From: VRUE01 sp963819755
GTDB taxonomy: Bacteria > Actinomycetota > Thermoleophilia > Solirubrobacterales > 70-9
Length of the DNA: 64,000 nucleotides
Direction: 5' to 3'
Assembly (NCBI GenBank): GCA_963819755.1
Contig: CAWFXB010000001.1
Location: forward strand, 434,001 to 498,000
Under the pieces are notes generated by a model that did no database searches, was not told where the DNA came from, and worked only from the letters and a program-made list of their open reading frames with translations. Positions 52,631 to 61,530 of this stretch are shown one piece after another; the stretch's first letter is position 1; each line of letters begins with the position of its first letter. The translations under genes and the position numbers were made by a program.

Positions 52631-54591
52631 GCGAGCCCGAGCAGCGCCCTCGTCTGGAGCCCCTCCTGAACCGCGGCTTGGGCGTCCCCGGACTCTTCGC
52701 CGCCGTCTACTCAGTCGTAGGCTTCTCGATCTACTTCTCGCTCGGCGTCGTCGCAGATCGCGGCCTTGGCCTGACCCCGCTGATCTTCCTCGCCGCCGGG
52801 CTGCTCTTCGTGCTGACCACGCTCAGCTACGTCGAGGGGGGCGCGATGATTCGCGAGCGGGGGGGCTCCTCGAGCTTCGCCCGCCACGCCTTCAACGAGC
52901 TGATCGCCTTCATCGCCGGCTGGGCGATCCTGATCGATTACCTGATCGTCGCCGCTCTGGCCGCGATCTCGGTCCCGCACTATCTGGAGCCGATATCCCA
53001 CAACCTCTCCGAGCCGGGCTGGGAGATCGGCGTCGCCGCGCTGGTGATCGTCGCCGCCTGCACGCTCAACATCCTCAACATCACCGGCCGTGGCCGGGCG
53101 CGCACGCTCGGCGTGCTGGCGCTGGCCGACATCGTTCTGCAGCTCGCGGTGATCGGCGTGGGCGTGCTCGCGGTCCTGCACCCCGACCGCCTCACCGACC
53201 AGATCCACCTCTTCACCTCTCCGAGCCTCAAGGACATCATCTATGCATCGGTGGTCGCGATGCTCGCCTACGCGGGGATCGAGGCCGCCTCCGACCTCGC
53301 GCCCGACATCGACGTCAGGCCGCGCGACCTGAAGCGGATCGTCTCGGTGGGGGCCCTCGCGGTGCCGCTCGTCTACGCCGGGATGGCGGCGATCGCGCTG
53401 ATGGCGGTGCCGGTCGTCGCCGGGCCCCATGGGCCCGAAACCGCGCTTGGCGGCGAATTCGTCGAGGCGCCGGTGCTCGGCGTGGTCTCCGCCTATCACC
53501 CGGCCTGGGTCGCGCATGCGATGCGCTGGGTGGTGGCGCTGGTCGCCGCGCCGGTTCTGTTCTGGGCGGCGACGACCGCGATGCTCGGCGTCTCCCGCCA
53601 CATCTACACGCTGGCGATCAACCGCCAGATCCCCAGCTGGCTGGGCAAGCTCAACGGTCGCTACGCGACGCCGCACGTGGCGATCGGGCTCTCCGGCCTG
53701 ATCGCGATCGGCCTGGTCGCACCGACCGACGTCAAGCTGCTGGCGGGGCTCTATGCCTTTGGGGCGATGCTGGCGATCACGATCGCCCACCTCTCGATCC
53801 TGCGGCTGCGGGTCACCGAACCCGACCGGTCCCGTCCCTTCCGTGTGCCCTGGAACGTCTCCTGGCGCGGCGCTCAGCTCCCCGTGCCGACCATCCTGGC
53901 CGCTCTGCTCAGCTTCCTCGCCTTCCTCAGCGTGCTGGCCTTCCACGACCGGGCGCGCTGGGTCGGTGGCGGCTGGATGCTCTTCGGCCTGCTCTTCTAC
54001 GTCGTCTACCGCAAGGTCTTCGAGGGGACCTCCCTGACCCGGCGCGTCTCGGTCACCGAGCGGGCATTGACCAAGCAGGCGCCCGACGTCGAATACGGCA
54101 ATATCCTCGTGCCGGTGTTCGGGACCGAGCTCGACGACGACATCGTCGCCACCGCCGGCCGTCTTGCCGCGGCGGAGCAGGAGGGAGCCGCCGAAATCGA
54201 CGAGACCCACCTCGCGATCGTCTACGTGCTCGAGGTGCCGCTCATCCTGCCCCTGGACGCGGAGCTGCCGCCGGAGCAGGAGAACGAGGCCCTGCAAGCG
54301 ATCGACCGGGCCCGCGAAATCGCCGAAGAGTACGAGGGCGTGAGGGTGAGCGCCTCGGTGACGAGGGCGCGCAAGATCGGCGCCGGGATCGTCGAAGCGG
54401 CGCGGCGCGGGGGCGTCGAAGCGATCGTCGTCGGGGCCGAGCCGCCGAGCAAGATCCGCGGTGGAGCGACGCTGGGTGGGATCGGTGCCGCCAGGCCCGC
54501 CGAGATCGGGGCGGCCACGGAGTACGTGCTGAAGAAGGCGCCCTGCCAGGTCCTGCTGACTGCTCCTCCGGAGCAGGTCGCCTCCATCTAG
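52627..54591 (+). CDS. APC-superfamily permease with C-terminal universal-stress-protein domain (2)
   Basis: 654 residues, clearly a paralogue of the upstream transporter: GVPGLFAAVYSVVGFSIYFS, RGGSSSFARHAFNELIAFIA, MLAYAGIEAASDLAPDIDVR, then a USP-like domain from about 500 (YGNILVPVFGTELDDDIVAT, VTRARKIGAGIVEAARRGGV with EAIVVGAEPPS). The extra LDAELPPEQENEALQ insertion is seen in both copies as LDADLRNQEAEAQS. Likely works as a homologue or alternate K+/cation or amino-acid importer controlled by its USP domain. Confidence 0.85.
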   Translation: MSEPEQRPRLEPLLNRGLGVPGLFAAVYSVVGFSIYFSLGVVADRGLGLTPLIFLAAGLLFVLTTLSYVEGGAMIRERGGSSSFARHAFNELIAFIAGWAILIDYLIVAALAAISVPHYLEPISHNLSEPGWEIGVAALVIVAACTLNILNITGRGRARTLGVLALADIVLQLAVIGVGVLAVLHPDRLTDQIHLFTSPSLKDIIYASVVAMLAYAGIEAASDLAPDIDVRPRDLKRIVSVGALAVPLVYAGMAAIALMAVPVVAGPHGPETALGGEFVEAPVLGVVSAYHPAWVAHAMRWVVALVAAPVLFWAATTAMLGVSRHIYTLAINRQIPSWLGKLNGRYATPHVAIGLSGLIAIGLVAPTDVKLLAGLYAFGAMLAITIAHLSILRLRVTEPDRSRPFRVPWNVSWRGAQLPVPTILAALLSFLAFLSVLAFHDRARWVGGGWMLFGLLFYVVYRKVFEGTSLTRRVSVTERALTKQAPDVEYGNILVPVFGTELDDDIVATAGRLAAAEQEGAAEIDETHLAIVYVLEVPLILPLDAELPPEQENEALQAIDRAREIAEEYEGVRVSASVTRARKIGAGIVEAARRGGVEAIVVGAEPPSKIRGGATLGGIGAARPAEIGAATEYVLKKAPCQVLLTAPPEQVASI

Positions 54592-54601
54592 TATCCGCGA
54601 C

Positions 54602-55042
54602 GTGTTCATTCTGATCGTCGGCTGCGGAAGAGTCGGCTCCTCCGTCGCGAGGAGCATGCTGAGCGAGGGGCACGAAGTGTCTTGCCTCGACGAGGACCCC
54701 GAGTCCCACACGCGGCTCGAGGTCGGGCTCGACAAGGGCTGGGAGGACCTCGGCGGTCGCTTCACGGTCGGCACCGGCCTCGAGACCGACGCCCTGGTGG
54801 CTGCCGGGATCGAGACCGCGGACGCCTTCATCGCCGCGACCAACGGCGACAACACCAACATCGTCATCGCCCAGATCGCCCAACGGCGCTACGAGGTGCC
54901 GACGGTGATCGCGCGGATCCTCGACCCGCTGCGCGCCGAGTGGTATCGCCAGCAGGGCCTGCACACGATCTGCCCGACGCGGGTCGCGATCGACATGCTC
55001 GAGAGCGCCGTCCGCGAGGGCGCTCAGCGCGAGGCGGTCTGA
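54602..55042 (+). CDS. TrkA-N (RCK) domain protein (1)
   Basis: 146 residues from GTG 54602. Single Rossmann RCK-N domain: FILIVGCGRVGSSVARSMLS, EGHEVSCLDEDPESHTRLEV, TNGDNTNIVIAQIAQRRYEV and VIARILDPLRAEWYRQQG. It lacks the RCK-C half. It would bind NAD(H) or ATP and gate a K+ transporter; the adjacent APC-USP proteins are the only transporter candidates nearby. Confidence 0.9.
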   Translation: MFILIVGCGRVGSSVARSMLSEGHEVSCLDEDPESHTRLEVGLDKGWEDLGGRFTVGTGLETDALVAAGIETADAFIAATNGDNTNIVIAQIAQRRYEVPTVIARILDPLRAEWYRQQGLHTICPTRVAIDMLESAVREGAQREAV

Positions 55043-55043
55043 G

Positions 55044-55724
55044 ATGTACATCATCGTCGTCGGAGCGGGGAAGGTCGGCTGGAACCTGGCCCGCGAGCTG
55101 CTTGAAAAGAACCACGAGGTGACGGTGATCGAGAGCAACCGCCGCCGCTACCTGACCGTCGAGCAGGAGCTCGAGCACAACGTCACCTACGGCGACGCCT
55201 CCGAGCTCTGGGTGCTCGAGCGCGCCGGGATCCAGCGAGCCGACATGGTGATCGCGGTCACCGGCGACGACGAGGACAACATGCTGATCTGCCAGGTCGC
55301 CCGCGAGAAGTACGAGGTGGCCCAGATCATTGCCCGCGTCAACAACCCGCGCAACCGGCCCCACTTCGACCTGCTCGGGGTGAAGCCGTCGGTTTCCGCC
55401 ACCGACCTGATCCTGCGCCTGCTCGAGCACGAGGTGCCCGAGTACGGCCTCGTCCACCTGCTCGACCTGCAGGAGGAGCAACTGGAGATCATCGAGATGT
55501 TGCTCGGCAAGGACTCACGGGTAACCGGACGCCGTGTTGGCGATCTCTCGATGCCCGAAGGAAGTCTCTTGATCTCGGTGCTGCGCGAAGGCAAGGGCTT
55601 CGTGCCCAACGCCGACACCGTCCTGGAGGTCGGCGACGAGGTGCTTGCCGTCCTCGATCCCGGTCGCGAGGACGACCTCAAGGAGCTCTTTGGCCCGGCT
55701 GCCGGCGGCAACGGGACGGGTTGA
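55044..55724 (+). CDS. trkA: TrkA-type K+ transport regulator with RCK-N and RCK-C (2)
   Basis: 226 residues, ATG 1 bp after the previous stop region. RCK-N: YIIVVGAGKVGWNLARELLE, VTVIESNRRRYLTVEQEL, VTGDDEDNMLICQVAREKYE and ARVNNPRNRPHFDLLGV. RCK-C: residues about 140-215 with TGRRVGDLSMPEGSLLISVL and VGDEVLAVLDPGREDDLKEL. Together with the first RCK protein it forms a pair typical of K+ uptake control. Confidence 0.93.
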   Translation: MYIIVVGAGKVGWNLARELLEKNHEVTVIESNRRRYLTVEQELEHNVTYGDASELWVLERAGIQRADMVIAVTGDDEDNMLICQVAREKYEVAQIIARVNNPRNRPHFDLLGVKPSVSATDLILRLLEHEVPEYGLVHLLDLQEEQLEIIEMLLGKDSRVTGRRVGDLSMPEGSLLISVLREGKGFVPNADTVLEVGDEVLAVLDPGREDDLKELFGPAAGGNGTG

Positions 55725-55727
55725 GCG

Positions 55728-56960
55728 ATGGCCGGTCGCGAGGTCGATTTCCTCCTGATCGGCGGCGGCATGGGCTCGGCGCATTGCGCGGCGGAGTTGC
55801 GCAAGCGCGGTGCCGAGGGCTCGATCCTGCTGGCCGGGCGCGAGCCCGAGCCGCCCTACGAACGACCGCCGCTCTCGAAGGAGTACATGCGGGGCGAGGC
55901 GAGCCGCGCGGACGCCTACGTCAACCCGCCCGGCTGGTATGAGGAGAACGGGGTCGAGCTGCTGACCGGCGTCAATGCGATGTCGCTCGACCCGGCGGCG
56001 CGCACGGCAAAGCTGCAGGGCGGGGAGGAGGTCGCCTTCGACAAGGCGCTCATCGCCACCGGGGCGATGGTCAACATCCTGCGGGTCGAGGGCGCCGAGA
56101 ACGAGGGCATCCACTACCTGCGTGCCTTCGGCAACTCCGACGCGATCCGCGCCGACGCCGAGGCGGCCGAGCACGTGGTGCTGATCGGCGGCAGCTACAT
56201 CGGCACCGAGGTCGCCGCATCGCTGACCGCGAAGGGCGTCAAGTGCACGATCGTGATGATGGAGGACGTCGCGCTGTCGCGGGTCTTCGGCGAGGACGCC
56301 GGGCGCTGGTTCCAGGAGAAGATCGAAGGCCACGGCGTCACCGTCCACGCCGGCGAGGAGCTGGAGGCCTTCGAGGGCGACGGGCGGGTCAAGGCGGTGC
56401 TGACCAAGAGCGGCCGGGCGATCGAGTGCGACGCGGTCGTCGTCGGCGCCGGTGTCCGCCCCGACGCGATGCTCGCCCAGCGAGCCGGGCTTGAGGTCGG
56501 CGACGGGATCGTCTGCGACTCGAAGCTGATGACCTCGAGCGAGGGGATCTACGCGGCGGGCGACTGCTGCTCCTACGACAGCGTCGTCCACGGCCGGCGG
56601 ATCCGGGTCGAGCACTGGGACGTGGCGATGCAGCAGGGCATGCACGCCGCCGGCAACATGCTCGGCGAGGACCGCGACTACGACGTCGTCCCCTACTTCT
56701 TCAGCGATCTCGCCGACTGGGCGAGCCTCGAGTACGTCGGCCCGGCGGCCGAGTGGGACGAGGAGCTCTGGCGAGGCGACCGAGACAGCGGCGAGTTCTC
56801 TGTCTGGTACCTGAAGGACGGCAGGGTGGCAGGGGCGCTCAGCGTGGGCCGCTCCGAAGACCTCGCCGAGGCGCGCCGCATGCTCGCCGACGGCATCGAC
56901 GTCTCCGCCGCCCGCGAGCGGATCGCCGATTCCGACAGCGACCTGGGCGAAATCTCCTGA
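55728..56960 (+). CDS. FAD/NAD(P)-dependent ferredoxin/rubredoxin reductase-like oxidoreductase
   Basis: 410 residues. FAD site FLLIGGGMGSAHCAAELRKR, EPPYERPPLSKEYMRGEA (the BphA4-type Pro-Leu-Ser-Lys motif), ALIATGAMVN, NAD site HVVLIGGSYIGTEVAASLTA, and IYAAGDCCSYDSVVHGRRIR with VEHWDVAMQQGMHAAGNMLG. A C-terminal reductase domain follows (FFSDLADWASLEYVGPA). Same family as AIF and putidaredoxin reductase. The electron-acceptor partner is not encoded nearby. Confidence 0.9.
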   Translation: MAGREVDFLLIGGGMGSAHCAAELRKRGAEGSILLAGREPEPPYERPPLSKEYMRGEASRADAYVNPPGWYEENGVELLTGVNAMSLDPAARTAKLQGGEEVAFDKALIATGAMVNILRVEGAENEGIHYLRAFGNSDAIRADAEAAEHVVLIGGSYIGTEVAASLTAKGVKCTIVMMEDVALSRVFGEDAGRWFQEKIEGHGVTVHAGEELEAFEGDGRVKAVLTKSGRAIECDAVVVGAGVRPDAMLAQRAGLEVGDGIVCDSKLMTSSEGIYAAGDCCSYDSVVHGRRIRVEHWDVAMQQGMHAAGNMLGEDRDYDVVPYFFSDLADWASLEYVGPAAEWDEELWRGDRDSGEFSVWYLKDGRVAGALSVGRSEDLAEARRMLADGIDVSAARERIADSDSDLGEIS

Positions 56961-57016
56961 AGAGGAGGCGTGCGGGCACCTGGTGCACGCCGCCGGATAT
57001 CCTCAAGGCAGTTCGT

Positions 57017-57088
57017 TGCGCCCTGGTGTAATTGGCAACACGCCAGCCTCTGGAGCTGGATTTCGGGGTTCGAGTCCCTGGGGCGCAG
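57017..57088 (+). tRNA. tRNA-Gln (anticodon CTG)
   Basis: Cloverleaf folds fully: acceptor TGCGCCC with GGGCGCA and discriminator G; D stem GTGT/ACAC; anticodon stem CCAGC/GCTGG around loop CTCTGGA with anticodon CTG; T stem CGGGG/CCCTG around TTCGAGT. CCA is not encoded. Reads CAG codons. Confidence 0.95.
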
Positions 57089-57139
57089 TCCGCGAAAGTT
57101 CCTGCAAACCCGTCTAGTCGCTCTGCTACCTTCGCGGCG

Positions 57140-57862
57140 ATGGGGACCCGAAGGAGCCTTCTCGCGATCGTGCCTCTCGCCGCTCTCGCAATCGCCGGTT
57201 GTGGCGGTGGCAGTGGCGGCGACTCGACGACGGCGCCGGTCGAAACGACCGAAACGACGACGGCGCTGACGAAGGAAGAGCTGATCACCCAGGGCGACGC
57301 GATCTGCGCCGAGGTGAACGCCGCGGTGGGCTCGGCCGGCTCGACCAGTTCCGAAGCCAGCGCCGAGGTGGCGCAGGTCGCCAGCCTCTATTCCGGGATG
57401 GTCGAACGGCTGAAGGCGCTCGGGCCGCCCAGCGACGAAAGCTCGGGATATTCCGAATTCATCTCCTCCGCCGAAGCGCTTTCGCAGGCCGAGGGCAACG
57501 TCAAGCTCGCCTACGAACGCGAAGAAGGCGAAGCGCTCTCCACCGCCTCCGCTGAAGTCTCCTCGGCGCTCTCGGAATTCGAGTCCGAAGCCGAAGCCTT
57601 CGGCTTTGAAAAATGCGCCGAAACCCCAACCGCGCCCACGCCGTCGGGCTCGGGCGCGGAATCTGCAACCGGCGGGGCCGAACCGGAAGCGGGCGAAGTC
57701 GAAAGCGAAGAAGTCGCGCCCGAAGAAGCAGAAGCAACGCCTGAAGAAGCGCCGCCCGTCGAAGAAGAAAGCGCCGGTGGGGGTGCGGGAGTGGGCGGCG
57801 GGACCGAAGGCGGCGGTGGCGGCTCGGGCGGTGGGTCGAGCGGCGGCATCGGCCCGGGCTAG
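57140..57862 (+). CDS. Lipoprotein with helical domain and Glu/Gly-rich tail
   Basis: 240 residues from ATG 57140. Lipobox LAIAGC, Thr-rich spacer, then a helical domain with two cysteines (GDAICAEVNAAVGSAGSTSS, EFISSAEALSQAEGNVKLAY, GFEKCAETP). A low-complexity tail of Glu/Ala/Pro repeats ends in a Gly/Ser run (VGGGTEGGGGGSGGGSSGG). Glutamate is 34 GAA to 5 GAG by hand count. Function unknown; begins 51 bp after tRNA-Gln. Confidence 0.8.
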   Translation: MGTRRSLLAIVPLAALAIAGCGGGSGGDSTTAPVETTETTTALTKEELITQGDAICAEVNAAVGSAGSTSSEASAEVAQVASLYSGMVERLKALGPPSDESSGYSEFISSAEALSQAEGNVKLAYEREEGEALSTASAEVSSALSEFESEAEAFGFEKCAETPTAPTPSGSGAESATGGAEPEAGEVESEEVAPEEAEATPEEAPPVEEESAGGGAGVGGGTEGGGGGSGGGSSGGIGPG

Positions 57863-57871
57863 CCTGACCGC

Positions 57872-59677
57872 TCAGGCAGCCGAGCTCTCTTCCCAGCTGC
57901 CGTAGAGGCGCGCGTAGGCGCCGCCGGCCTCGATCAGCTCCTCGTGGGTGCCGCTCTCGGCTATGCGCCCGTGTTCGAGCACGACGATCTTGCCGGCGCG
58001 GCGGATGGTCGAGAGGCGGTGGGCGATGACGATCGCCGTACGGCCGGTCAGCAGCCGCTCCAGGCCCCGCTCGATCGTTTTCTCGGTCCGCACGTCGACG
58101 TTCGAGGTCGCCTCGTCGAGGATCAGGATGCGCGGTTCGGCGAGAAGCGCGCGGGCGAAGGCGACGAGTTGGCGCTGGCCCGCTGAGAGCTGGACGCCGC
58201 GCTCGCCGACTTCGGTCTCGATGCCTTCGGGCAGGGCCGCGACGAACTCGGTCGCCCCGACGGCCGCCGCCGCGGCTTCGATCTCCTCCAGGCTTGCCTC
58301 CGGCCGGCCGAAGGCGATGTTCTCGCGCACGCAGCCGGAGAAGAGGAATCCCTCCTGGGGGACGATCCCGAGCTGGCGCCGCAGGGAGTGCTGCTGGACC
58401 CCGCGTAGGTCGTGGCCGTCGACCAGCACGCGGCCCCGTTGGGGGTCGTAGAAGCGCGCGACGAGCTTGGCGAAGGTCGACTTGCCGGCTCCGGTCGTGC
58501 CGACCAGGGCCAGGGTCTGCCCGGGTGGCACGTGCAGATCGACCTCACGCAGCGCCCACTCGACCTGCTCGCCACGGTCATCCCGCTCCAGGGCGTCGTC
58601 GGCGTAGGCGAAGGACACACCCTCCATCTCGATCTCACCGCGCAAGGTGCCCGGGTCGATGGCGCCCGGCGCGTCGACCATGTCGGGCTCGGTGTCGAGC
58701 AGCTCGAAGATCTTGTCGAGCGCGGCCATGCCCTGCTGGTAGGTCGTGTAGAGCTGTGAGAGTTCCTGGATCGGTGAGAAGAAGACCTGCAGGTAGCCGA
58801 TGAAGGCGACGATCGTGCCGATCTGGATCGCGTGGTCGATCGCCTGGGTGCCGCCGTAGAGGATGATCGCCGCGGTGCCGGCGGCGGTAAGCAGTTCGAT
58901 CGCTGGGAAGTAGGAGGCGTTGAGGAAGACGGTCCGCATGTTCGCCTCGCGGTTTGCCTCGTTCAGCTCGGTCATCGCGGCGCCGTGGCGTGCCTCCTGA
59001 CCGAAGCTGCGCACGACCCGCACGCCGCTCAGCGTCTCCTGCAGGTAGGCGGTGACGGCCGCGATCCGCTCGCGCGTTTCCCGGTAGGCGCCGTGCGAGG
59101 CGACCCGGAAGACGACGCTGGCGAGGGCGACCAGGGGAAAGGTGAGAAAGGTGACAAGGGCCAGCTTGACGTCGAGCGCGAACATGATCACGACCACGCC
59201 GATCAGGGTGAGGACGCTGGAGAAGAGGGTCGTCACACCGCTGGTGAGGAGTTGGTTGAGGGCCTCGATGTCGTTGGTCATGCGGCTGATCAGCACCCCC
59301 GGGCTGCGCCGCGTGAAGAAGCCGATCGACATCGATTGAAGGTGGGCGAAGATGTGCTCGCGCAGGTCTTGGAGCGCACGGGTGCCGACCCAGCCGACCA
59401 GGTAGGTCTGGGCGTAGGTGGCGAGGGCAAAGACGGCGGCGACGGCGAGGAAGGCGATGACGATCACCGTCAGCGCGCTGGTGTCGCCGGTGACGATGCC
59501 GGCGTCGATCGCCTGCCCGGCAAGGTAGGGAGGGGCGAGGCCGGCGCCGGTGGCCGCGAGGATCGCGATCACGGTCAGCGCCACCCGGCCGCGGTAGGGG
59601 CGCAGCAGGCCGGCCATCCAGCGCAGCTTGCGGCCGCGCTGGTCCTCGCCGCGGACTATCAGCCAAAGCCTCCTCAC
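57872..59677 (-). CDS. ABC exporter half-transporter (2), consensus catalytic site
   Basis: 601 residues. Six membrane helices (LTVIAILAATGAGLAPPYLA, ALTVIVIAFLAVAAVFALAT and others) then an ATPase: Walker A VGTTGAGKSTFAKLVARFYD, signature LSAGQRQLVAFARALL, Walker B ILILDEATSNVD with catalytic Glu, and IAHRLSTI. Overlaps the upstream partner by 4 bp. Together they form a heterodimeric multidrug/lipid-type exporter; cargo unknown. Confidence 0.93.
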   Translation of the reverse strand: MRRLWLIVRGEDQRGRKLRWMAGLLRPYRGRVALTVIAILAATGAGLAPPYLAGQAIDAGIVTGDTSALTVIVIAFLAVAAVFALATYAQTYLVGWVGTRALQDLREHIFAHLQSMSIGFFTRRSPGVLISRMTNDIEALNQLLTSGVTTLFSSVLTLIGVVVIMFALDVKLALVTFLTFPLVALASVVFRVASHGAYRETRERIAAVTAYLQETLSGVRVVRSFGQEARHGAAMTELNEANREANMRTVFLNASYFPAIELLTAAGTAAIILYGGTQAIDHAIQIGTIVAFIGYLQVFFSPIQELSQLYTTYQQGMAALDKIFELLDTEPDMVDAPGAIDPGTLRGEIEMEGVSFAYADDALERDDRGEQVEWALREVDLHVPPGQTLALVGTTGAGKSTFAKLVARFYDPQRGRVLVDGHDLRGVQQHSLRRQLGIVPQEGFLFSGCVRENIAFGRPEASLEEIEAAAAAVGATEFVAALPEGIETEVGERGVQLSAGQRQLVAFARALLAEPRILILDEATSNVDVRTEKTIERGLERLLTGRTAIVIAHRLSTIRRAGKIVVLEHGRIAESGTHEELIEAGGAYARLYGSWEESSAA

Positions 59678-61458
59678 AGCCTCGCCACCTCCTCGCGCTG
59701 CTCGAGGTCGCGCTGCAGGAAGACCGAGTCGGCGAGCCCGTGCTCGGCGATCTCGCGGTAGAAGCCGCAGCCCTCGAGCAGCTCCTCGTGGGTGCCGCGA
59801 TCGACGATGCGGCCACCGTCCATGACCACCACCTCGTCGGCGAGTGAGACGGTCGAGAGGCGGTGGGCGATGACGAAGGTCGTGCGCCCGGCCATCGCTT
59901 CGCCGAGGCCGGTCTTGATCGCCGCCTCGGTCGTCGCGTCGACGGAAGAGGTGGCGTCGTCGAGGATCAGGATGCGCGGGTCGGCGAGCAGGGCGCGGGC
60001 GATCGCCACGCGCTGTCGCTGCCCGCCGGAGAGGGTCATGCCGCGCTCGCCGACGAGGGTGTCGTAGCCGCCCGGCAGGTCGCGGATGAATCCGTCGGCC
60101 TGGGCGCGGCGTGCCGCCGCTTCGACCTCTTCGCGGCTCGCTTGCGGCCGTGCGTAGGCGATGTTCTCGGCGATGCTGGCGGTGAAGAGGAAGCTGTCGT
60201 CGCCGACGAAGGCGACCTCCGAGCGCAGCGAGACCAGGTCGACCGAGCGCACGTCGGCGCCGTCGATCCCGACCGAGCCCTCGCTCGGGTCGTAGAGGCG
60301 GGCGATCAGTGCCACCAGGCTCGTCTTGCCCGAGCCCGAGGGGCCGACGAGCGCCACGGTGCGGCCCGCCTCGATCGCCAGGTCGATGTCGGTCAGCGCG
60401 GGTGCGGCGCCGTCATAGCGCAAGGTCACGCCGCGCATCTCCAACCGCCCGCCGCCCGCCGGCAGCGGCGGTGCGTCGGGGGGGCTCTCGATTTGCGGCT
60501 CGCGGTCGAGGATCTCGAAGAGGCGGTTGCCGGAGGCGATCGCGCGTTGTGCCATCCCCAGCGTCATCCCCAGCATCCGCATCGGCCCCGCCAGCATCGC
60601 GACGTAGGTGTAGAAGGCGGTGAAATCGCCGAGACTGAGGTTCCCGGCGATCACCTGACGGCCGCCGATCAGCAGCACGAGGGCGATGCCCAGCTGTGGC
60701 AGGAAGCCGAGCAGCGGCGAGTAGAAGGCCTGCAGGCGGGTGGAGTAGATGCTCTGGTCGAAGACGCGGGAGACGGCGCGGCGGAAGCGGTGCAACTGGT
60801 GCTCCTCGCGGGCGAAGGCCTTGACGATGCGGATTCCGGAGACGTTCTCCTCGGCTTCGGCGGTCAGCTCGGCGATCCGCTGCTGCACCTCCTGCACGGC
60901 GGGGCGGGAGACGCGGTTGTAGCGGGAGGCGGCGTAGACGACGAAGGGCGCCGGCGCGAGGGCGACCAGCGCCAGCCAGGGCTCGAGGACGAACATCACG
61001 GCGCTGGCGAGGGCGATCGTGAGCAGGTTCTGGGTGATGAAGATCAGGCCGTAGCCGAGGAAGAAGCGGATCGATTGCAGGTCGACCGTCGCCCGCGACA
61101 TCAGCTGCCCGGTCTGTTGGCTGTCGAAGAAGCCGAGCTCGAGCCGCTGCAGATGCGCATAGAACAGCTGCCGCAGGTCGTACTCGACCGCGAGAGAGAC
61201 CTTGCCGGCGACCACCCGCCGCACCATCGTCAGCCCCAGGCGCAGGATGCCGGCGACGACGATCACGATCGCCAGCGGCAGCAGGTCCGGCTTGTCGTGG
61301 TTCTCGATCGCGTTGATCGCACGGCCGATCAGCCACGGGATCAGCACGGTCATCCCCATCGCCAGCCAGGCAAAGACGAGCGAGCCCCAGAGCTGGCGGC
61401 GATAGGGCCGCAGAAAGCCCATCAGACGGCGATAGGTCCGCATCAAGCCACTATACAA
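59674..61458 (-). CDS. ABC exporter half-transporter (1), degenerate catalytic site
   Basis: 594 residues. Six membrane helices (LWGSLVFAWLAMGMTVLIPW and others) then an ATPase: Walker A VGPSGSGKTSLVALIARLYD, signature LSGGQRQRVAIARALL, and Walker B ILILDDATSSVD, where the catalytic Glu is replaced by Asp. Such a weakened site in one half is the known pattern of heterodimeric exporters (TM287/288, BmrCD). First gene of the pair; ATG at 61458, 27 bp from the 61485-61530 palindrome. Confidence 0.93.
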   Translation of the reverse strand: MYSGLMRTYRRLMGFLRPYRRQLWGSLVFAWLAMGMTVLIPWLIGRAINAIENHDKPDLLPLAIVIVVAGILRLGLTMVRRVVAGKVSLAVEYDLRQLFYAHLQRLELGFFDSQQTGQLMSRATVDLQSIRFFLGYGLIFITQNLLTIALASAVMFVLEPWLALVALAPAPFVVYAASRYNRVSRPAVQEVQQRIAELTAEAEENVSGIRIVKAFAREEHQLHRFRRAVSRVFDQSIYSTRLQAFYSPLLGFLPQLGIALVLLIGGRQVIAGNLSLGDFTAFYTYVAMLAGPMRMLGMTLGMAQRAIASGNRLFEILDREPQIESPPDAPPLPAGGGRLEMRGVTLRYDGAAPALTDIDLAIEAGRTVALVGPSGSGKTSLVALIARLYDPSEGSVGIDGADVRSVDLVSLRSEVAFVGDDSFLFTASIAENIAYARPQASREEVEAAARRAQADGFIRDLPGGYDTLVGERGMTLSGGQRQRVAIARALLADPRILILDDATSSVDATTEAAIKTGLGEAMAGRTTFVIAHRLSTVSLADEVVVMDGGRIVDRGTHEELLEGCGFYREIAEHGLADSVFLQRDLEQREEVARL

Positions 61459-61484
61459 AGTGAAGTAAAGGCCCCCGAGCAGTA

Positions 61485-61530
61485 CGTGCCGGTAGTTAGC
61501 CGCCCATATGGGCGGCTAACTACCGGCACG
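61485..61530. terminator. 46-bp perfect palindrome with no spacer, likely terminator
   Basis: 23-bp arms meet at CAT/ATG (centre 61507/61508); the left arm starts CGTGCCGGTAGTTAGCCGCC. It lies between the stop codon of the secreted-protein gene (61531, minus) and the ABC gene start (61458, minus), so it may end the upstream transcript. There is no U-tract. Confidence 0.7.
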
